A stretch of 64,000 bases of DNA from Sphingobium sp. TCM1 (GCF_001650725.1 NZ_LXVX01000012.1:62001-126000); one strand, 5' to 3'. Counted from the first letter of the stretch, positions 18,463 through 27,263 are shown. A program made the numbers and translations. The notes: generated by a model not told the origin, from the letters alone.

Positions 18463-20979
18463 GTGGATCGCTTTGCTGATCGCCGTTTCGACGACGCGCG
18501 GCTGATTCCGCTCCGTGATCGGGCCTCGCACACGCTGTTTCCCGACCGTAACAATCTCCTTGATTCGCCCCTTTTCGATCGTTTGTCGCCGGCCCTGTTT
18601 CGCTGGGTGGTGGATCATCGGGGTCACATGCTGGCCTGGCGGTCCGAGCAGGGGCGTGCGACCCTGCGATTCGCGGGCGAACCGCGTGGACATGGCTGGC
18701 GCGCCGCGTTCGACCCCGCCGACCTGCGCCGATTGCTCGATGCGGCGACGCGCAATCATCCCGCGCCCATTACGCTGCTCCTGCGCTGTGCGGATGGCGG
18801 ACGTCGCTGGTGCCGTATCCGGCTGCGGCGCGCGGCGGGATCGGGCGGCAACAGCCTGTTCATCGGGACGGTGGAGGATATTCAGGACTGCCACCGGTCG
18901 GAAACGATGGCGCTCAAAGCAGCCCTGACGGAAAGCCGGGAACATTATCGCTGGTCGGTCGATCTCAGCCCGCAGGTGCCCTGGACTGCGGCGCCGGACG
19001 GCAGCATCGAGGAGGTCGGGCCGCGTTTTGAGGACCTGACCGGCATGACCGCGCAGGATGCGCTCGGCACGGGCTGGATCGCGGCGCTGCACGAAGCGGA
19101 TGTCGTGCGCGTGACGGCCCTGTGGCAGGAGCATCTGGCGAGCGGCGAACCGATCGACGTCGATTATCGTATCCTGCTGCGGGATGGCGACTTTCGCTGG
19201 ATGCGCGCCCGCGCGGCTGCGCGCCGCGATGATCGGGGCCGGATCATCCGCTGGTACGGCACGCTGGAGGATGTCCATGCCAGTCGCCTGGCGCAGAGCG
19301 CACTGGCCGACAGCGAGGAGCGGTTCCGCCTCGCGGTCCAGTCGGCGCGGCTTGGCATCTGGGATTTCGACGCGATGGCGGGCACGCGCAACTGGTCGCC
19401 TGAACTGCGCGCCATGCTGGGCGTTGCGGACGATGTGCCCGCAACCAACGAACTCGCGCTTTCGCTGGTACATCCAGGGGACCGGGACAGTCTGCGCGCC
19501 ATGCTGGATGCTGTCGCGGGGGGCACCGTGCCACCCCATTTCGAAGCGACGCTGCGCATCGTCCGCGCGAATGACGGTGCGTTGCGCTGGATCAAGAGCA
19601 CAGGCTGGACCACCCGGTGCGAGGCGGGGCGGCCGCTGCGGATCATCGTCACTTTTCTCGACGTGACGGAAGAACATGACGCGGAAGAGCGTATCCGCTG
19701 GGCGGCGACACATGATCCGATGACCCTGCTGCCCAACCGCGCCCTGTGGCAGGCGCGGCTGGAGGAAATGGCGGCCGATGCGGTGCAGCGGAGCGAACGG
19801 TTCGGCTTGCTGCTGCTCGACATCGACGATCTCAAGCGCACGAATGATTCGCTGGGCCATGATGCGGGCGATGCGCTGCTCTGCGGCTTTGCCGCGCGGC
19901 TCGCGGCGGTCGCGCCGTCCGATGCGGTGCTCGGTCGGCTGGGGGGCGACGAATTCGGTCTGATCGCGCCGTCGCTGGACAGCGCGGCGTCGCTCGAACG
20001 CTGGAGTGGGCAACTGGCCGAGCAGTTGCGCAGGCCGCACCTGCATCAGGGCCGTTCGCTCGACTGCGGTGTCAGCATGGGTGCGGCGCTGTTCGGCGAG
20101 GACGGCATAGAGGCAGACGAACTTCTCAAGGCGGCGGACTTGGCCCTCTATGCGTCCAAAGCGGCGGGGCGCGGCCGTCTGACGCTGTTCCGGTCGAGCC
20201 TGCGGGCCGAAGCGCAGCAACGCGGCTCGATGCTGCGCATGGCGCGACAGGTGATCGCCGACGATCTGGTCATGCCCTATTATCAGCCCAAGGTCGACCT
20301 GCGCAGCGGCAGGGTGCTGGGCTATGAAGCGTTGCTGCGCTGGCTGCACCCGCGCATGGGCGTGCAACTGCCCGCCAGCATCGCGGCGGCCTTCGACCAT
20401 GGAGAAATCGCCGTTGCGCTGACCCAGCGCATGTTGGACGCCGTGCTGCGCGACCTTTGCCAATGGCTGGCCTCGGGCCATGATCCGGGCCGGATTGCGA
20501 TCAACGCCTCAGCGGCCGATTTCACCCAGGCGGGCTTTGCCGACAGCGTGCTGGAGCAGTTGCACCGGCGCGACATCCCTGCCGCCCATGTCGAGATCGA
20601 GGTCACGGAGACCGTCTTTCTGGGCCGCGGCGCGGATCAGGTGGCCATCGCACTCCGCCAGTTTTCGCAAGCCGGCGTGCGCGTCGCGCTGGACGATTTC
20701 GGCACGGGCTATGCCTCGCTCAGCCATCTCAAACATTATCCCGTCGATGTGCTCAAGATCGATCGCAGCTTCGTCAGCAATATCGGGCAGGATGAAGGCA
20801 ATGCGGCAATCGTCGACGCCATCGTGAAGCTGGGCGGCAGTTTTGGCATGGAAGTGGTTGCGGAGGGCGTGGAAACGGAGGAGCAGGCGCAACTGCTCCT
20901 CGGCCGGGGCTGCCTGATCGGCCAGGGATTCCATTTCGGCCGGCCGCAACCCTTCACCGCCGTCTTTCCCGGCCGTTGA
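18463..20979 (+). CDS. PAS-GGDEF-EAL cyclic-di-GMP signalling protein
   Basis: 838-aa soluble sensor. Three PAS-like segments occupy about residues 45-400, two with clear PAC tails such as FRWMRARAAARRDDRGRI. The GGDEF motif is intact at residues 494-498 and the EAL motif at 622-624. The EAL domain keeps DDFGTGYASLSHLK and the KIDRSFV and AEGVETEEQ motifs of active phosphodiesterases. Both catalytic activities are thus possible. No membrane segment is visible. The GTG start follows TTGGAGGACGG. A 17-bp perfect inverted repeat overlaps the stop codon. Confidence 0.92.
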   Translation: MDRFADRRFDDARLIPLRDRASHTLFPDRNNLLDSPLFDRLSPALFRWVVDHRGHMLAWRSEQGRATLRFAGEPRGHGWRAAFDPADLRRLLDAATRNHPAPITLLLRCADGGRRWCRIRLRRAAGSGGNSLFIGTVEDIQDCHRSETMALKAALTESREHYRWSVDLSPQVPWTAAPDGSIEEVGPRFEDLTGMTAQDALGTGWIAALHEADVVRVTALWQEHLASGEPIDVDYRILLRDGDFRWMRARAAARRDDRGRIIRWYGTLEDVHASRLAQSALADSEERFRLAVQSARLGIWDFDAMAGTRNWSPELRAMLGVADDVPATNELALSLVHPGDRDSLRAMLDAVAGGTVPPHFEATLRIVRANDGALRWIKSTGWTTRCEAGRPLRIIVTFLDVTEEHDAEERIRWAATHDPMTLLPNRALWQARLEEMAADAVQRSERFGLLLLDIDDLKRTNDSLGHDAGDALLCGFAARLAAVAPSDAVLGRLGGDEFGLIAPSLDSAASLERWSGQLAEQLRRPHLHQGRSLDCGVSMGAALFGEDGIEADELLKAADLALYASKAAGRGRLTLFRSSLRAEAQQRGSMLRMARQVIADDLVMPYYQPKVDLRSGRVLGYEALLRWLHPRMGVQLPASIAAAFDHGEIAVALTQRMLDAVLRDLCQWLASGHDPGRIAINASAADFTQAGFADSVLEQLHRRDIPAAHVEIEVTETVFLGRGADQVAIALRQFSQAGVRVALDDFGTGYASLSHLKHYPVDVLKIDRSFVSNIGQDEGNAAIVDAIVKLGGSFGMEVVAEGVETEEQAQLLLGRGCLIGQGFHFGRPQPFTAVFPGR

Positions 20980-21006
20980 CCGGCGCGGGCGCGCCGGTCA
21001 ACGGCC
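20971..21006. terminator. 17-bp perfect inverted repeat between convergent genes
   Basis: GGCCGTTGACCGGCGCG (20971-20987) and its exact reverse complement (20990-21006) are separated by two bases. The repeat overlaps the stop codon of the PAS-GGDEF-EAL gene and ends 2 nt from the stop of the convergent RcnB-like gene. A bidirectional terminator is the simplest reading, although neither side has a T-run. Confidence 0.65.
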
Positions 21007-21008
21007 CC

Positions 21009-22040
21009 CTATTTGCAGCGGCAGGCCCGGCGGACTTTGCCCGCCGATGTGCGGTATCGCACCTTCTCGGTCACATAGCTGGTCGTCGTGGTCGAGGTTG
21101 CGGCCGGCTGGACCGTGACGGTGGTCACGATCGGCGCGGGATAATAATAGCCCCCGGCGATATAGCCGCCGCCATGGCTCACCATCGGCGCGGGGCCGGC
21201 CCCCCAATGCGGGCCGGGGCCATAGGGCGGCGCGTCATAATCGACACCCGCGCCGCGCACGTCGCCCTCGAAACGGCCTTCATAGGTGCCGCTGACCTTG
21301 CGGCCGTCGTCGGTGGTCCAGGTGCCGGTCCAGCGGCCGTCATACTGACTTTCGCCATCGTCCCCATGGCGGGCCACCACATCGTCGTCATAACCCCGGC
21401 CGTCATCATAGTCCGCGCCCCGGTGATGCGGGGGGGGCGGCGCGTGGCGCGGTCCGTCCTCCGCCTTGTCGATCGCCATGCCGGCAACCGCGCCGACACC
21501 GGCGCCGATCAGCGTACCGGCGGTACGGTTTCCGCGTCCGGCGATGCGGTTGCCCGCCACGCCGCCCACGACTGCGCCGATCACCGCGCCGCCGACGCCA
21601 TCGTCGCGCCGGGGCGGACCGGGATAGCGATCGTCATAGCCGCCCTCATGGCGGTCCCAGTCGACATCGCTGCGGTAATCATAGACGCGGCCATAACGGT
21701 CGGTCATGACCGCATCGTCATAATAGCGGGACCAGCCATAGCCATGCGCCGGCGCCGGCAGGCCATAGGCGCCGTAATTGGCGATATAATAGGCGGGGCT
21801 GATCCAGTAGCGCGGCAGGATATAGCCATGGACCGGACGGCGATAGGCGCCCCATCCCCCCGGCGCACGCCAGCCGGCAAACCAGCGTCCATTATGGCGC
21901 GGCCCCCAACGGTGCATCGCGGTTCCGCCCATCCCGACGCGGGGCGGCTGCGCGCCCGGCTTGCCGCCGGCGATGGCGGGGGTCGTCGTACCCGTCAGTA
22001 CCAGGCTGGCGCCGATCAGGGCCAGAGTTGCCATCCGCAT
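21009..22040 (-). CDS. Exported RcnB-like protein with glycine zipper
   Basis: 343-aa protein with a signal peptide ending near TTTPAIAGG. An RcnB-like region rich in Tyr, Trp, Gly and Arg follows (residues 40-140, including GYILPRYWISPAYYI). A glycine-zipper segment at about residues 160-205 (GGAVIGAVVGGVAGN and LIGAGVGAVAGMAID) could insert in or span a membrane. The tail contains an acidic and histidine-rich patch and ends with VRRACRCK. RcnB-type proteins are periplasmic and linked to metal balance in enteric bacteria, but the function in sphingomonads is not established. Confidence 0.7.
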   Translation of the reverse strand: MRMATLALIGASLVLTGTTTPAIAGGKPGAQPPRVGMGGTAMHRWGPRHNGRWFAGWRAPGGWGAYRRPVHGYILPRYWISPAYYIANYGAYGLPAPAHGYGWSRYYDDAVMTDRYGRVYDYRSDVDWDRHEGGYDDRYPGPPRRDDGVGGAVIGAVVGGVAGNRIAGRGNRTAGTLIGAGVGAVAGMAIDKAEDGPRHAPPPPHHRGADYDDGRGYDDDVVARHGDDGESQYDGRWTGTWTTDDGRKVSGTYEGRFEGDVRGAGVDYDAPPYGPGPHWGAGPAPMVSHGGGYIAGGYYYPAPIVTTVTVQPAATSTTTTSYVTEKVRYRTSAGKVRRACRCK

Positions 22041-22086
22041 GATCTAGTCTCCCTGTTTGCCACGGCGCGCGGACGCGCGGGCCAAA

Positions 22087-22108
22087 ATGCTAACGCGTCG
22101 TTTAGCAT
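22087..22108. promoter_or_regulatory. Inverted repeat upstream of the RcnB-like gene
   Basis: ATGCTAA (22087-22093) and TTAGCAT (22102-22108) form a perfect 7-bp inverted repeat with an 8-nt spacer, centred about 57 nt upstream of the RcnB-like start. The even spacing and AT-rich arms inside a GC-rich region look like an operator for a dimeric repressor. The regulator is not known. Confidence 0.4.
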
Positions 22109-22187
22109 GATGATCCGCCTGCATCCACGCGTCCAGCCGCGGCACCCTGTCCCGAAACGGGGCGTGCGGCAGGCGGGCTAACGGGGG

Positions 22188-22673
22188 TCAGCCGATCCGG
22201 CTGGCGATCCTTGCGGCGAGCGCTTCCAGCCCCTTCGCATCCTCCGCATCGAAACGGGCCACGCGCGGACTGTCGAGGTCCAGAACCCCGACCACCCGGC
22301 CATCGACGACCAGCGGCACGACGATCTCGGACGCGCTCGCCGCGTCGCAGGCGATATGGCCGGGAAAGGCGTGGACGTCGGGCACCAGCTGCGTTTCGCC
22401 GGTTTGCGCCGCCGTCCCGCACACCCCCCGGCCCAGCGGAATGCGAATGCACGCCGCCTTGCCCTGGAAGGGGCCAAGCACCAGTTCGCCGTCCACCATC
22501 CGGTAGAAGCCGGCCCAGTTGAGGTCGGGAAGATATTGCCAGATCAGCGCGGACAGGTTCGCCATGTTGGCGACCCCATCGGCTTCATCGCGCGTCAGCG
22601 CATCGGCTGCGGACAGAAGGTCCGCATACAGGGTCGCCTTGTCGGCGTCGGCATCGGGGGCAAAGTCGTACAT
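22188..22673 (-). CDS. msrC: Free methionine-(R)-sulfoxide reductase (GAF domain)
   Basis: 161-aa single-GAF-domain enzyme that reduces free Met-R-sulfoxide with thioredoxin. Three cysteines fit the family's redox-active set: in GKAACIRIP, in GRGVCGTAA and in PGHIACDAAS. The stretch LNWAGFYRMVDGELVLGPFQGK is typical of fRMsr proteins, as is the length. It lies just downstream of arfB on the same strand, with a 44-nt gap. Confidence 0.88.
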   Translation of the reverse strand: MYDFAPDADADKATLYADLLSAADALTRDEADGVANMANLSALIWQYLPDLNWAGFYRMVDGELVLGPFQGKAACIRIPLGRGVCGTAAQTGETQLVPDVHAFPGHIACDAASASEIVVPLVVDGRVVGVLDLDSPRVARFDAEDAKGLEALAARIASRIG

Positions 22674-22717
22674 GCGGCCGATGTAGGCGGTCGATGCCGT
22701 TCTGACCAGAGCATGGC

Positions 22718-23122
22718 TCAGTCCATCCGTACCTTGCCGCGCCCCTGTTTCACCGAACTGCGCGCCTTCTTGGCGTCGACCCTGCGGGCCTTGGCGGCCT
22801 TGCCCGGCTTGGTGGCGATGCGGCGGGCGTCGCGTTCATGCGCCCTGGCGATCATCTCGGCCAGCCGGTCGCGCGCGTCCTGGCGATTGGCCTCCTGCGT
22901 GCGAAAGCGGTTCGCCTGGATCAGTATCTCGTTGGCGGACGTCAGCCGCGATCCGGCGAGTTCCTTGATCTTGCGATAGGCATAGGGCGGCAGGCCGAGC
23001 CGGAACAGGTTGACGCGCAGTTGCACTGCGGTCGCGACCTTGTTCACATTCTGGCCGCCGGGGCCTCCCCCGGTGATGAAGCGCTCTTCCAGCGCATCAT
23101 CGGGAATCTCAAAGTCCGGCAT
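22718..23122 (-). CDS. arfB: Alternative ribosome-rescue factor, peptidyl-tRNA hydrolase
   Basis: 134-aa release-factor-like protein that frees stalled ribosomes. The GGQ catalytic motif sits at residues 22-24 in GGGPGGQNVNKVAT, followed by a basic tail (residues 95-134, many Lys/Arg) that enters the empty mRNA channel in known ArfB/YaeJ proteins. I chose the ATG at 23122 because the frame upstream is read-through inside the pseudouridine synthase gene. The two genes overlap by 14 nt. Confidence 0.92.
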   Translation of the reverse strand: MPDFEIPDDALEERFITGGGPGGQNVNKVATAVQLRVNLFRLGLPPYAYRKIKELAGSRLTSANEILIQANRFRTQEANRQDARDRLAEMIARAHERDARRIATKPGKAAKARRVDAKKARSSVKQGRGKVRMD

Positions 23123-23804
23123 CGTCCAGTATCTCCGGCCCGAAGCCGGCCGCGACGAAGGTGGCGGGCAAGGGCGCGGTCGCCTCCGCCGGGGGCTTGT
23201 CGCCACGCGGCACGCTCAGGAAGCGGCTGTGGAGCAGCATCTTGCCCATGCCATCGCCATAGACCGGATCGCCGACGATGCCGAAGCCCAGCCCATGCTG
23301 GGCATGGACGCGGATCTGGTGGGTACGGCCGGTTTCGGGGGTGAAGGCGATCAGCGCGCGACCATCCTTCTCCGCCAGCTTGCGCCAGTGGGTGACGGCG
23401 GGCTTGCCCGCCTTCGCCGCGATCATGCGCCATCCCTGCGCGGCGGTGCTGACCTTCTTGAGCGAGAGTTCGATCGTGCCCTCATCCTCCGCCGGCACGC
23501 CTTCGAGCACCGCGACATAGCGTTTGACGACGGTTCCGGCCTCGAATGCTGCGGCGAAGCGTTTGTGCGCCTTGGGATTGCGCGCGAGCAGCAGGCAACC
23601 GCTGGTATCGCGATCCAGCCGGTGGACGGGCAACGGCCAGCGCTGGAATCCGAATGTCAGCGAAGCGAGATGGTTCTCCAGCGCGATCGACCCGTCGCGC
23701 GGCGCGTCCACCGGCAGGCCGGCGGGCTTGTCGAGGATCAGCGCCTCGCCATCGATAAACAGGACATGGTCGGTAAGCAGGGCCAAGTGGGAAAATCCGA
23801 TCAA
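23109..23804 (-). CDS. RluA-family RNA pseudouridine synthase
   Basis: 231-aa enzyme isomerising uridine in rRNA or tRNA. The catalytic motif HRLDRDTSG is at residues 61-69, with Asp64 the nucleophile, and GRTHQIRVH lies near residue 175. No S4 domain is present, so it is the short RluA/RluC/TruC type. The only start I can find is the TTG at 23804, with no clear ribosome-binding site; the N-terminus could differ by a few residues. Which uridine it modifies cannot be told. Confidence 0.86.
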   Translation of the reverse strand: MIGFSHLALLTDHVLFIDGEALILDKPAGLPVDAPRDGSIALENHLASLTFGFQRWPLPVHRLDRDTSGCLLLARNPKAHKRFAAAFEAGTVVKRYVAVLEGVPAEDEGTIELSLKKVSTAAQGWRMIAAKAGKPAVTHWRKLAEKDGRALIAFTPETGRTHQIRVHAQHGLGFGIVGDPVYGDGMGKMLLHSRFLSVPRGDKPPAEATAPLPATFVAAGFGPEILDDAGL

Positions 23805-23846
23805 GGGAAGGGGGGCGATTGACGCACGCGCCGCATCCTATAGGGC

Positions 23847-24806
23847 GTGACGGCGATGGATAAAAGGGGGCAGCCACAGGCGCAATATCGGCTCGACTGG
23901 GTCGATGTGGCACGGGGGATCGGCATCATCGCCGTCGTCATCGGCCATGTCTGGACGCGCGGCCCACTGCGCGACGCCATGTACAGCTTCCACATGCCGC
24001 TCTTCTTCCTGCTATCGGGGATGCTCTCGCGCCCGCAGCCGGTGGGCGCCTTCACCCGCCGCCAGATCGCCAGCCAGATGCGGCCCTATGCCGCCTTCCT
24101 CGCGTTGCTTCTGATCGTTGAACAGATCATCGAGCCGCTCAAGGGGCAAAGGCCGATATTCCGTCACTGGCCGGACGATCTGGCGCCGATCCTGCTGGGC
24201 GGAACCTGGTTGCCCGGCCCCTATATCATCTTCTGGTTCGTGCCCTGCCTGATGATCGCCCGCATCCTGTTCAACGTCGCGTTGAACCGCTGGCCCGATC
24301 CGCTGGACCGGCGCTGGGCACTGCTCCTGTTGCCGATGCTGCTGTTCGCCTATGTGCTGGGCTGGTGGACTCACGCGTCGCCGCTGGGGCTGCTGAGCGT
24401 GCCGATGGCGTTCCTGCTGCTCTGGGTTGGCGCGGTCTGGCCGCGCGTGCCCTGGCATAACCGCATGATCCTGCCGCTGGGCGCGCTGGCGGTGCTGGGT
24501 TTGGGCGGCGTCCTGCCCACGCTTAACATGAAGATCGCCGACTATGGCTGGCCCTTGCTGTCGATCGGCGTGGCGGTGGCGACGTCGCTCCTGATCTTCC
24601 GCCTGTCAGCCCTGATCGCGCCTTACGCCGGGCCGGTGGCGACGATTGGGCGCGCTTCGCTTGTGATCATGTATCTCCATGTCGCGGTGGTCCATTATCT
24701 GACGCCTTATATGGGCAAGGCCGTGCTGCTTGCGCTCGCCTTGCTGCTGCCGTTCGTCGCCTTCCACCTGATCCGGGTGACGCCGCTGCGGCGGATATTT
24801 CTATAG
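23847..24806 (+). CDS. Membrane acyltransferase, acyltransferase-3 (OafA/YrhL-like) family
   Basis: 319-aa protein with about ten membrane segments. The start RLDWVDVARGIGIIAVVIGH and the following FHMPLFFLLSGM are the hallmark of acyltransferase 3, including the conserved Arg and His. Such enzymes O-acetylate sugars or lipids at the inner membrane. The GTG at 23847 and the ATG at 23856 are both possible starts. It stands alone, divergent from the pseudouridine synthase gene, so its acceptor is unknown; exopolysaccharide is one option. Confidence 0.83.
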   Translation: MTAMDKRGQPQAQYRLDWVDVARGIGIIAVVIGHVWTRGPLRDAMYSFHMPLFFLLSGMLSRPQPVGAFTRRQIASQMRPYAAFLALLLIVEQIIEPLKGQRPIFRHWPDDLAPILLGGTWLPGPYIIFWFVPCLMIARILFNVALNRWPDPLDRRWALLLLPMLLFAYVLGWWTHASPLGLLSVPMAFLLLWVGAVWPRVPWHNRMILPLGALAVLGLGGVLPTLNMKIADYGWPLLSIGVAVATSLLIFRLSALIAPYAGPVATIGRASLVIMYLHVAVVHYLTPYMGKAVLLALALLLPFVAFHLIRVTPLRRIFL

Positions 24807-24889
24807 GCAGAGGGAACGGCAAGAAATGGGGTGGATTGCCGACCGTCGGCTCTCGGCACTATAATGCTGGAAAGCGGCCCCAGAGCATT

Positions 24890-25459
24890 ATGGATTATAG
24901 AAATATGAAAATGGTTTGGCGCATTAGCTTGGCTACTGCGGTCATCATTTCCGGCGCCACAATGGCGACGGCGAGAGAGCCTGAGGGCAGTATTAAAAAT
25001 CTACCGGCCGAAATTTCTAGAAAATGCAAAACCCCGATCGATTGGGTGAAGGTTGGAACTGGGCGCTCAGTGAGGCTCCAACCATCCTCCGATGCATCTT
25101 ACGAAAAGATCGATTGCGTTCTGGCAGAGATAAAACGCCAAGATGACATCGACCTCGGCTTCATCGGGAATGAGGCCGATCCAAATCAGGTCATCAGCCC
25201 TCCTTGGTCGTATATAGCGGGCGGAAAAATTGATGTGCTGCAAGCGTTAGCGACCGAAATTAAAAAGGCCGGTTGGGTAGTAGGCTCGCTGGCAAAAGCC
25301 GATGACGGGACCGGCTTTCTTCTTTTTAGAACCCCTGATGGAATGACCGCAGCACAAGCGGAACCGTTCAATGGCAGGATATGGAAGCAGCAATTAGGCG
25401 ACATCACTTTTGGGACGGCGCCTACGAAAACGGGTAGTCGCTTGATCGGGGACGAATAG
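24890..25459 (+). CDS. Hypothetical exported protein
   Basis: 189-aa protein that I do not recognise. Starting at the ATG at 24890 (or at 24905, giving MKMVWRISLATAVIISG), the N-terminus is a clear signal peptide ending near ATMATA, so the mature part should be periplasmic. The mature part has two cysteines (RKCKTP and IDCVLAE) that could form a disulphide. Base composition is much less GC-rich than its neighbours, with codons such as AAA, AAT and TTA common, which suggests horizontal acquisition. It converges on the ECF41 sigma gene. Confidence 0.6.
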   Translation: MDYRNMKMVWRISLATAVIISGATMATAREPEGSIKNLPAEISRKCKTPIDWVKVGTGRSVRLQPSSDASYEKIDCVLAEIKRQDDIDLGFIGNEADPNQVISPPWSYIAGGKIDVLQALATEIKKAGWVVGSLAKADDGTGFLLFRTPDGMTAAQAEPFNGRIWKQQLGDITFGTAPTKTGSRLIGDE

Positions 25460-25546
25460 GTTCTACGGCAGGTAACGAATTAGGAAAAATGGCGGGCGAA
25501 CGACCGGCATTGGTCGCTTCTGGCCGCCGCCGCCTCAACCCCATCC

Positions 25547-26407
25547 TCAATGCAGATGGCGCAGCTTGTCGGGGTTGCGCATGATGTAGATGGCCGTGAC
25601 CTTGCCATCCTCGATATCCAGCGCCGTCGTCTGCACCTCGCCATCGGCCTCGCGGGTGACGAAGCCGGGCAGGCCGTTGATGATGCAGGTGCGCAGCAGC
25701 GTCGATCCATATTTGCCGAACAGCACCGCCAGCGCCTTGTGCACTTGCATGACCTGGCCAAAGCCGATCGCCGGCCGTATCGCGGCAGGTCGCTTGCCGC
25801 CACCATCGCTGTGGAAACTCACGTCGGCCGCCAGCATCGCGCCGAGCGCGGTCATGTCCCCGCTGCGCGAGGCGGCGAAGAAGGCGGAGGCGATCTCCAT
25901 GCCGCGGGCTTTCTCAACCTGGTAGCGCGGGCGGGCGTCGCGCACATGGCTGCGGGCGCGCGCGGCGAGTTGGCGGCAGGCGGCGGAATCGCGTCCTACC
26001 GTCGCGGCGACCTCTTCGAAGTCCAAACCGAACACGTCGTGCAGCAGGAAGGCGGCGCGCTCCAGCGGCGAAAGCCGCTCCAGCGCCAGCATCAGCGGCA
26101 GGGCGACATCGTCCTCTTCCTCCTCTTCCTCCACCAGCGGCTCGGGCAGCCAGGGGCCGACATAGGTTTCCCGCTGGACCCGCGCCGATTTGAGCTGGTC
26201 GAGGCAGAGCCGCGTCACGGTGCGGCGGAGAAAGGCTTCCGGCTCCCGCACTGCGGCGCGATCCGCGCCCATCCAGCGGATGAACGCCTCCTGCACCATA
26301 TCCTCTGCATCGGCGACCGACCCCAGCATCCGGTAGGCGACGCGGATGAGGCGGGGACGCAGCGGGTCGAACCGCGCCGCCGCGTCCTCCTGCGTCCCCC
26401 GCTCCAT
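25547..26407 (-). CDS. ECF41 group RNA polymerase sigma factor with C-terminal regulatory domain
   Basis: 286-aa sigma factor. Region 2 is at about residues 15-80 and region 4 at 105-155. Group-specific marks are present: WLPEPL at residues 86-91 in the linker, DGGGK at 201-205 and the terminal NPDKLRHLH at 278-286. The C-terminal 120 residues form an SnoaL/NTF2-like domain that replaces an anti-sigma factor in this group, and the NPDKL tail has been shown to control activity in studied members. A Glu-rich run (residues 93-98) is unusual. Its stop-proximal partner gene upstream is the typical carboxymuconolactone decarboxylase-like target; the start overlaps that gene's stop by 1 nt. Confidence 0.93.
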   Translation of the reverse strand: MERGTQEDAAARFDPLRPRLIRVAYRMLGSVADAEDMVQEAFIRWMGADRAAVREPEAFLRRTVTRLCLDQLKSARVQRETYVGPWLPEPLVEEEEEEDDVALPLMLALERLSPLERAAFLLHDVFGLDFEEVAATVGRDSAACRQLAARARSHVRDARPRYQVEKARGMEIASAFFAASRSGDMTALGAMLAADVSFHSDGGGKRPAAIRPAIGFGQVMQVHKALAVLFGKYGSTLLRTCIINGLPGFVTREADGEVQTTALDIEDGKVTAIYIMRNPDKLRHLH

Positions 26408-26862
26408 CAGGCTGCCGCCTTCATCGGCATGTCGTACCAGAGGTTGAACCCCACCGCGATCCGGTTCCAGCCGTTGATGATGTTGATCATCAGCGTCAGC
26501 TTGACCTGCTCCTCCTCGGTGAACTCCCAGTTCAGCGCTTCCCTGGCGGCTTCGTGATTGTGGCCCTTGGCGATTTCCGTCAGCGCCTCCGTCCAGGCCA
26601 GCGCGGCGCGCTCGCGCTCGGTATAGCAGGGGGCTTCGCGCCAGGCGGAAAGCAGGTAGATGCGCTGTTCTGTCTCGCCCTTCTCCCGCGCTTCATACGT
26701 GTGCATGTTGATGCAGTTGGCGCAGCCGTTGATCTGCGACGACCGGATCTTCACCAGCTCGATCAGGCTCGGTTCCAGGCTGTCGGCGACGGCGGTCGAC
26801 AGGGCCGTCCAGCTCTTCATCAGTTGCGGCGCGGCGGTGTAGGGATTGATCTTGTCGGTCAT
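26407..26862 (-). CDS. Carboxymuconolactone decarboxylase family protein (AhpD-like), ECF41 target
   Basis: 151-aa AhpD-fold protein. The redox motif CANCINMH supplies Cys47, Cys50 and His54, the expected peroxidatic/disulphide set. Members of this family are the standard partners of ECF41 sigma factors (the COE group) and probably act in peroxide or thiol stress, though the physiological substrate is not known. A perfect ECF41-type promoter lies 32 nt upstream of the start, so the gene and the following sigma gene are probably one autoregulated transcript. Confidence 0.9.
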   Translation of the reverse strand: MTDKINPYTAAPQLMKSWTALSTAVADSLEPSLIELVKIRSSQINGCANCINMHTYEAREKGETEQRIYLLSAWREAPCYTERERAALAWTEALTEIAKGHNHEAAREALNWEFTEEEQVKLTLMINIINGWNRIAVGFNLWYDMPMKAAA

Positions 26863-26893
26863 GATGCAGCTCCTTCGTTACGATTGCTGACAT

Positions 26894-26920
26894 GACGAGA
26901 CGGCAATGCCGGATGTGACA
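26894..26920 (-). promoter_or_regulatory. ECF41-type promoter
   Basis: On the minus strand, TGTCACA (26920-26914), a 16-nt spacer and CGTC (26897-26894) match exactly the published ECF41 recognition pattern TGTCACA-N16-CGTC. The CGTC element lies 31 nt before the ATG of the carboxymuconolactone decarboxylase-like gene, a normal distance for a -10 element. Confidence 0.88.
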
Positions 26921-27008
26921 TGGGCGGCGAAATTTTTTCGACCCACGCGATTTTCGTGGCCTGCGGCTCTGGACAGAGGGCGTCGCCGGGCGTTAGCGGG
27001 CGCGCCCT

Positions 27009-27215
27009 ATGTCAGTCATCACCACCATCATGAACACGGCCACCGGCCAGCCGATCCAGAAGATGAAGTTCGAGCGCATGCCCAAGCCCTGGGTGTCGTT
27101 CAACCTTGAAAATGGGGAGCTGGTGACGGCCGACCGCGTCGTCGTCGGCAAGCCCGCACCGGGCAAGTTCATCACCCCGGTCGAGGTCTGGGTCACGCCC
27201 AAGACGCCGGGATAA
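27009..27215 (+). CDS. Small hypothetical protein
   Basis: 68-aa protein rich in Val, Pro and Lys with no signal peptide or membrane segment, and no family I recognise. Support for it being real: regular high-GC codon use like the neighbours, an open frame filling a gap between a divergent and a convergent gene, and a strong terminator hairpin 15 nt after its stop. Its ribosome-binding site is weak. Confidence 0.5.
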   Translation: MSVITTIMNTATGQPIQKMKFERMPKPWVSFNLENGELVTADRVVVGKPAPGKFITPVEVWVTPKTPG

Positions 27216-27230
27216 ACGCCAAAACGCATT

Positions 27231-27263
27231 GGGGCCGGCGCATAGTCCCGATGCGCCGGCCCC
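27231..27263. terminator. Bidirectional terminator hairpin
   Basis: GGGGCCGGCGCAT (27231-27243) pairs perfectly over 13 bp with ATGCGCCGGCCCC (27251-27263), leaving a 7-nt loop. It separates the small plus-strand gene from the convergent wrbA gene; a TGTTTTC stretch follows on the plus strand. Confidence 0.8.
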
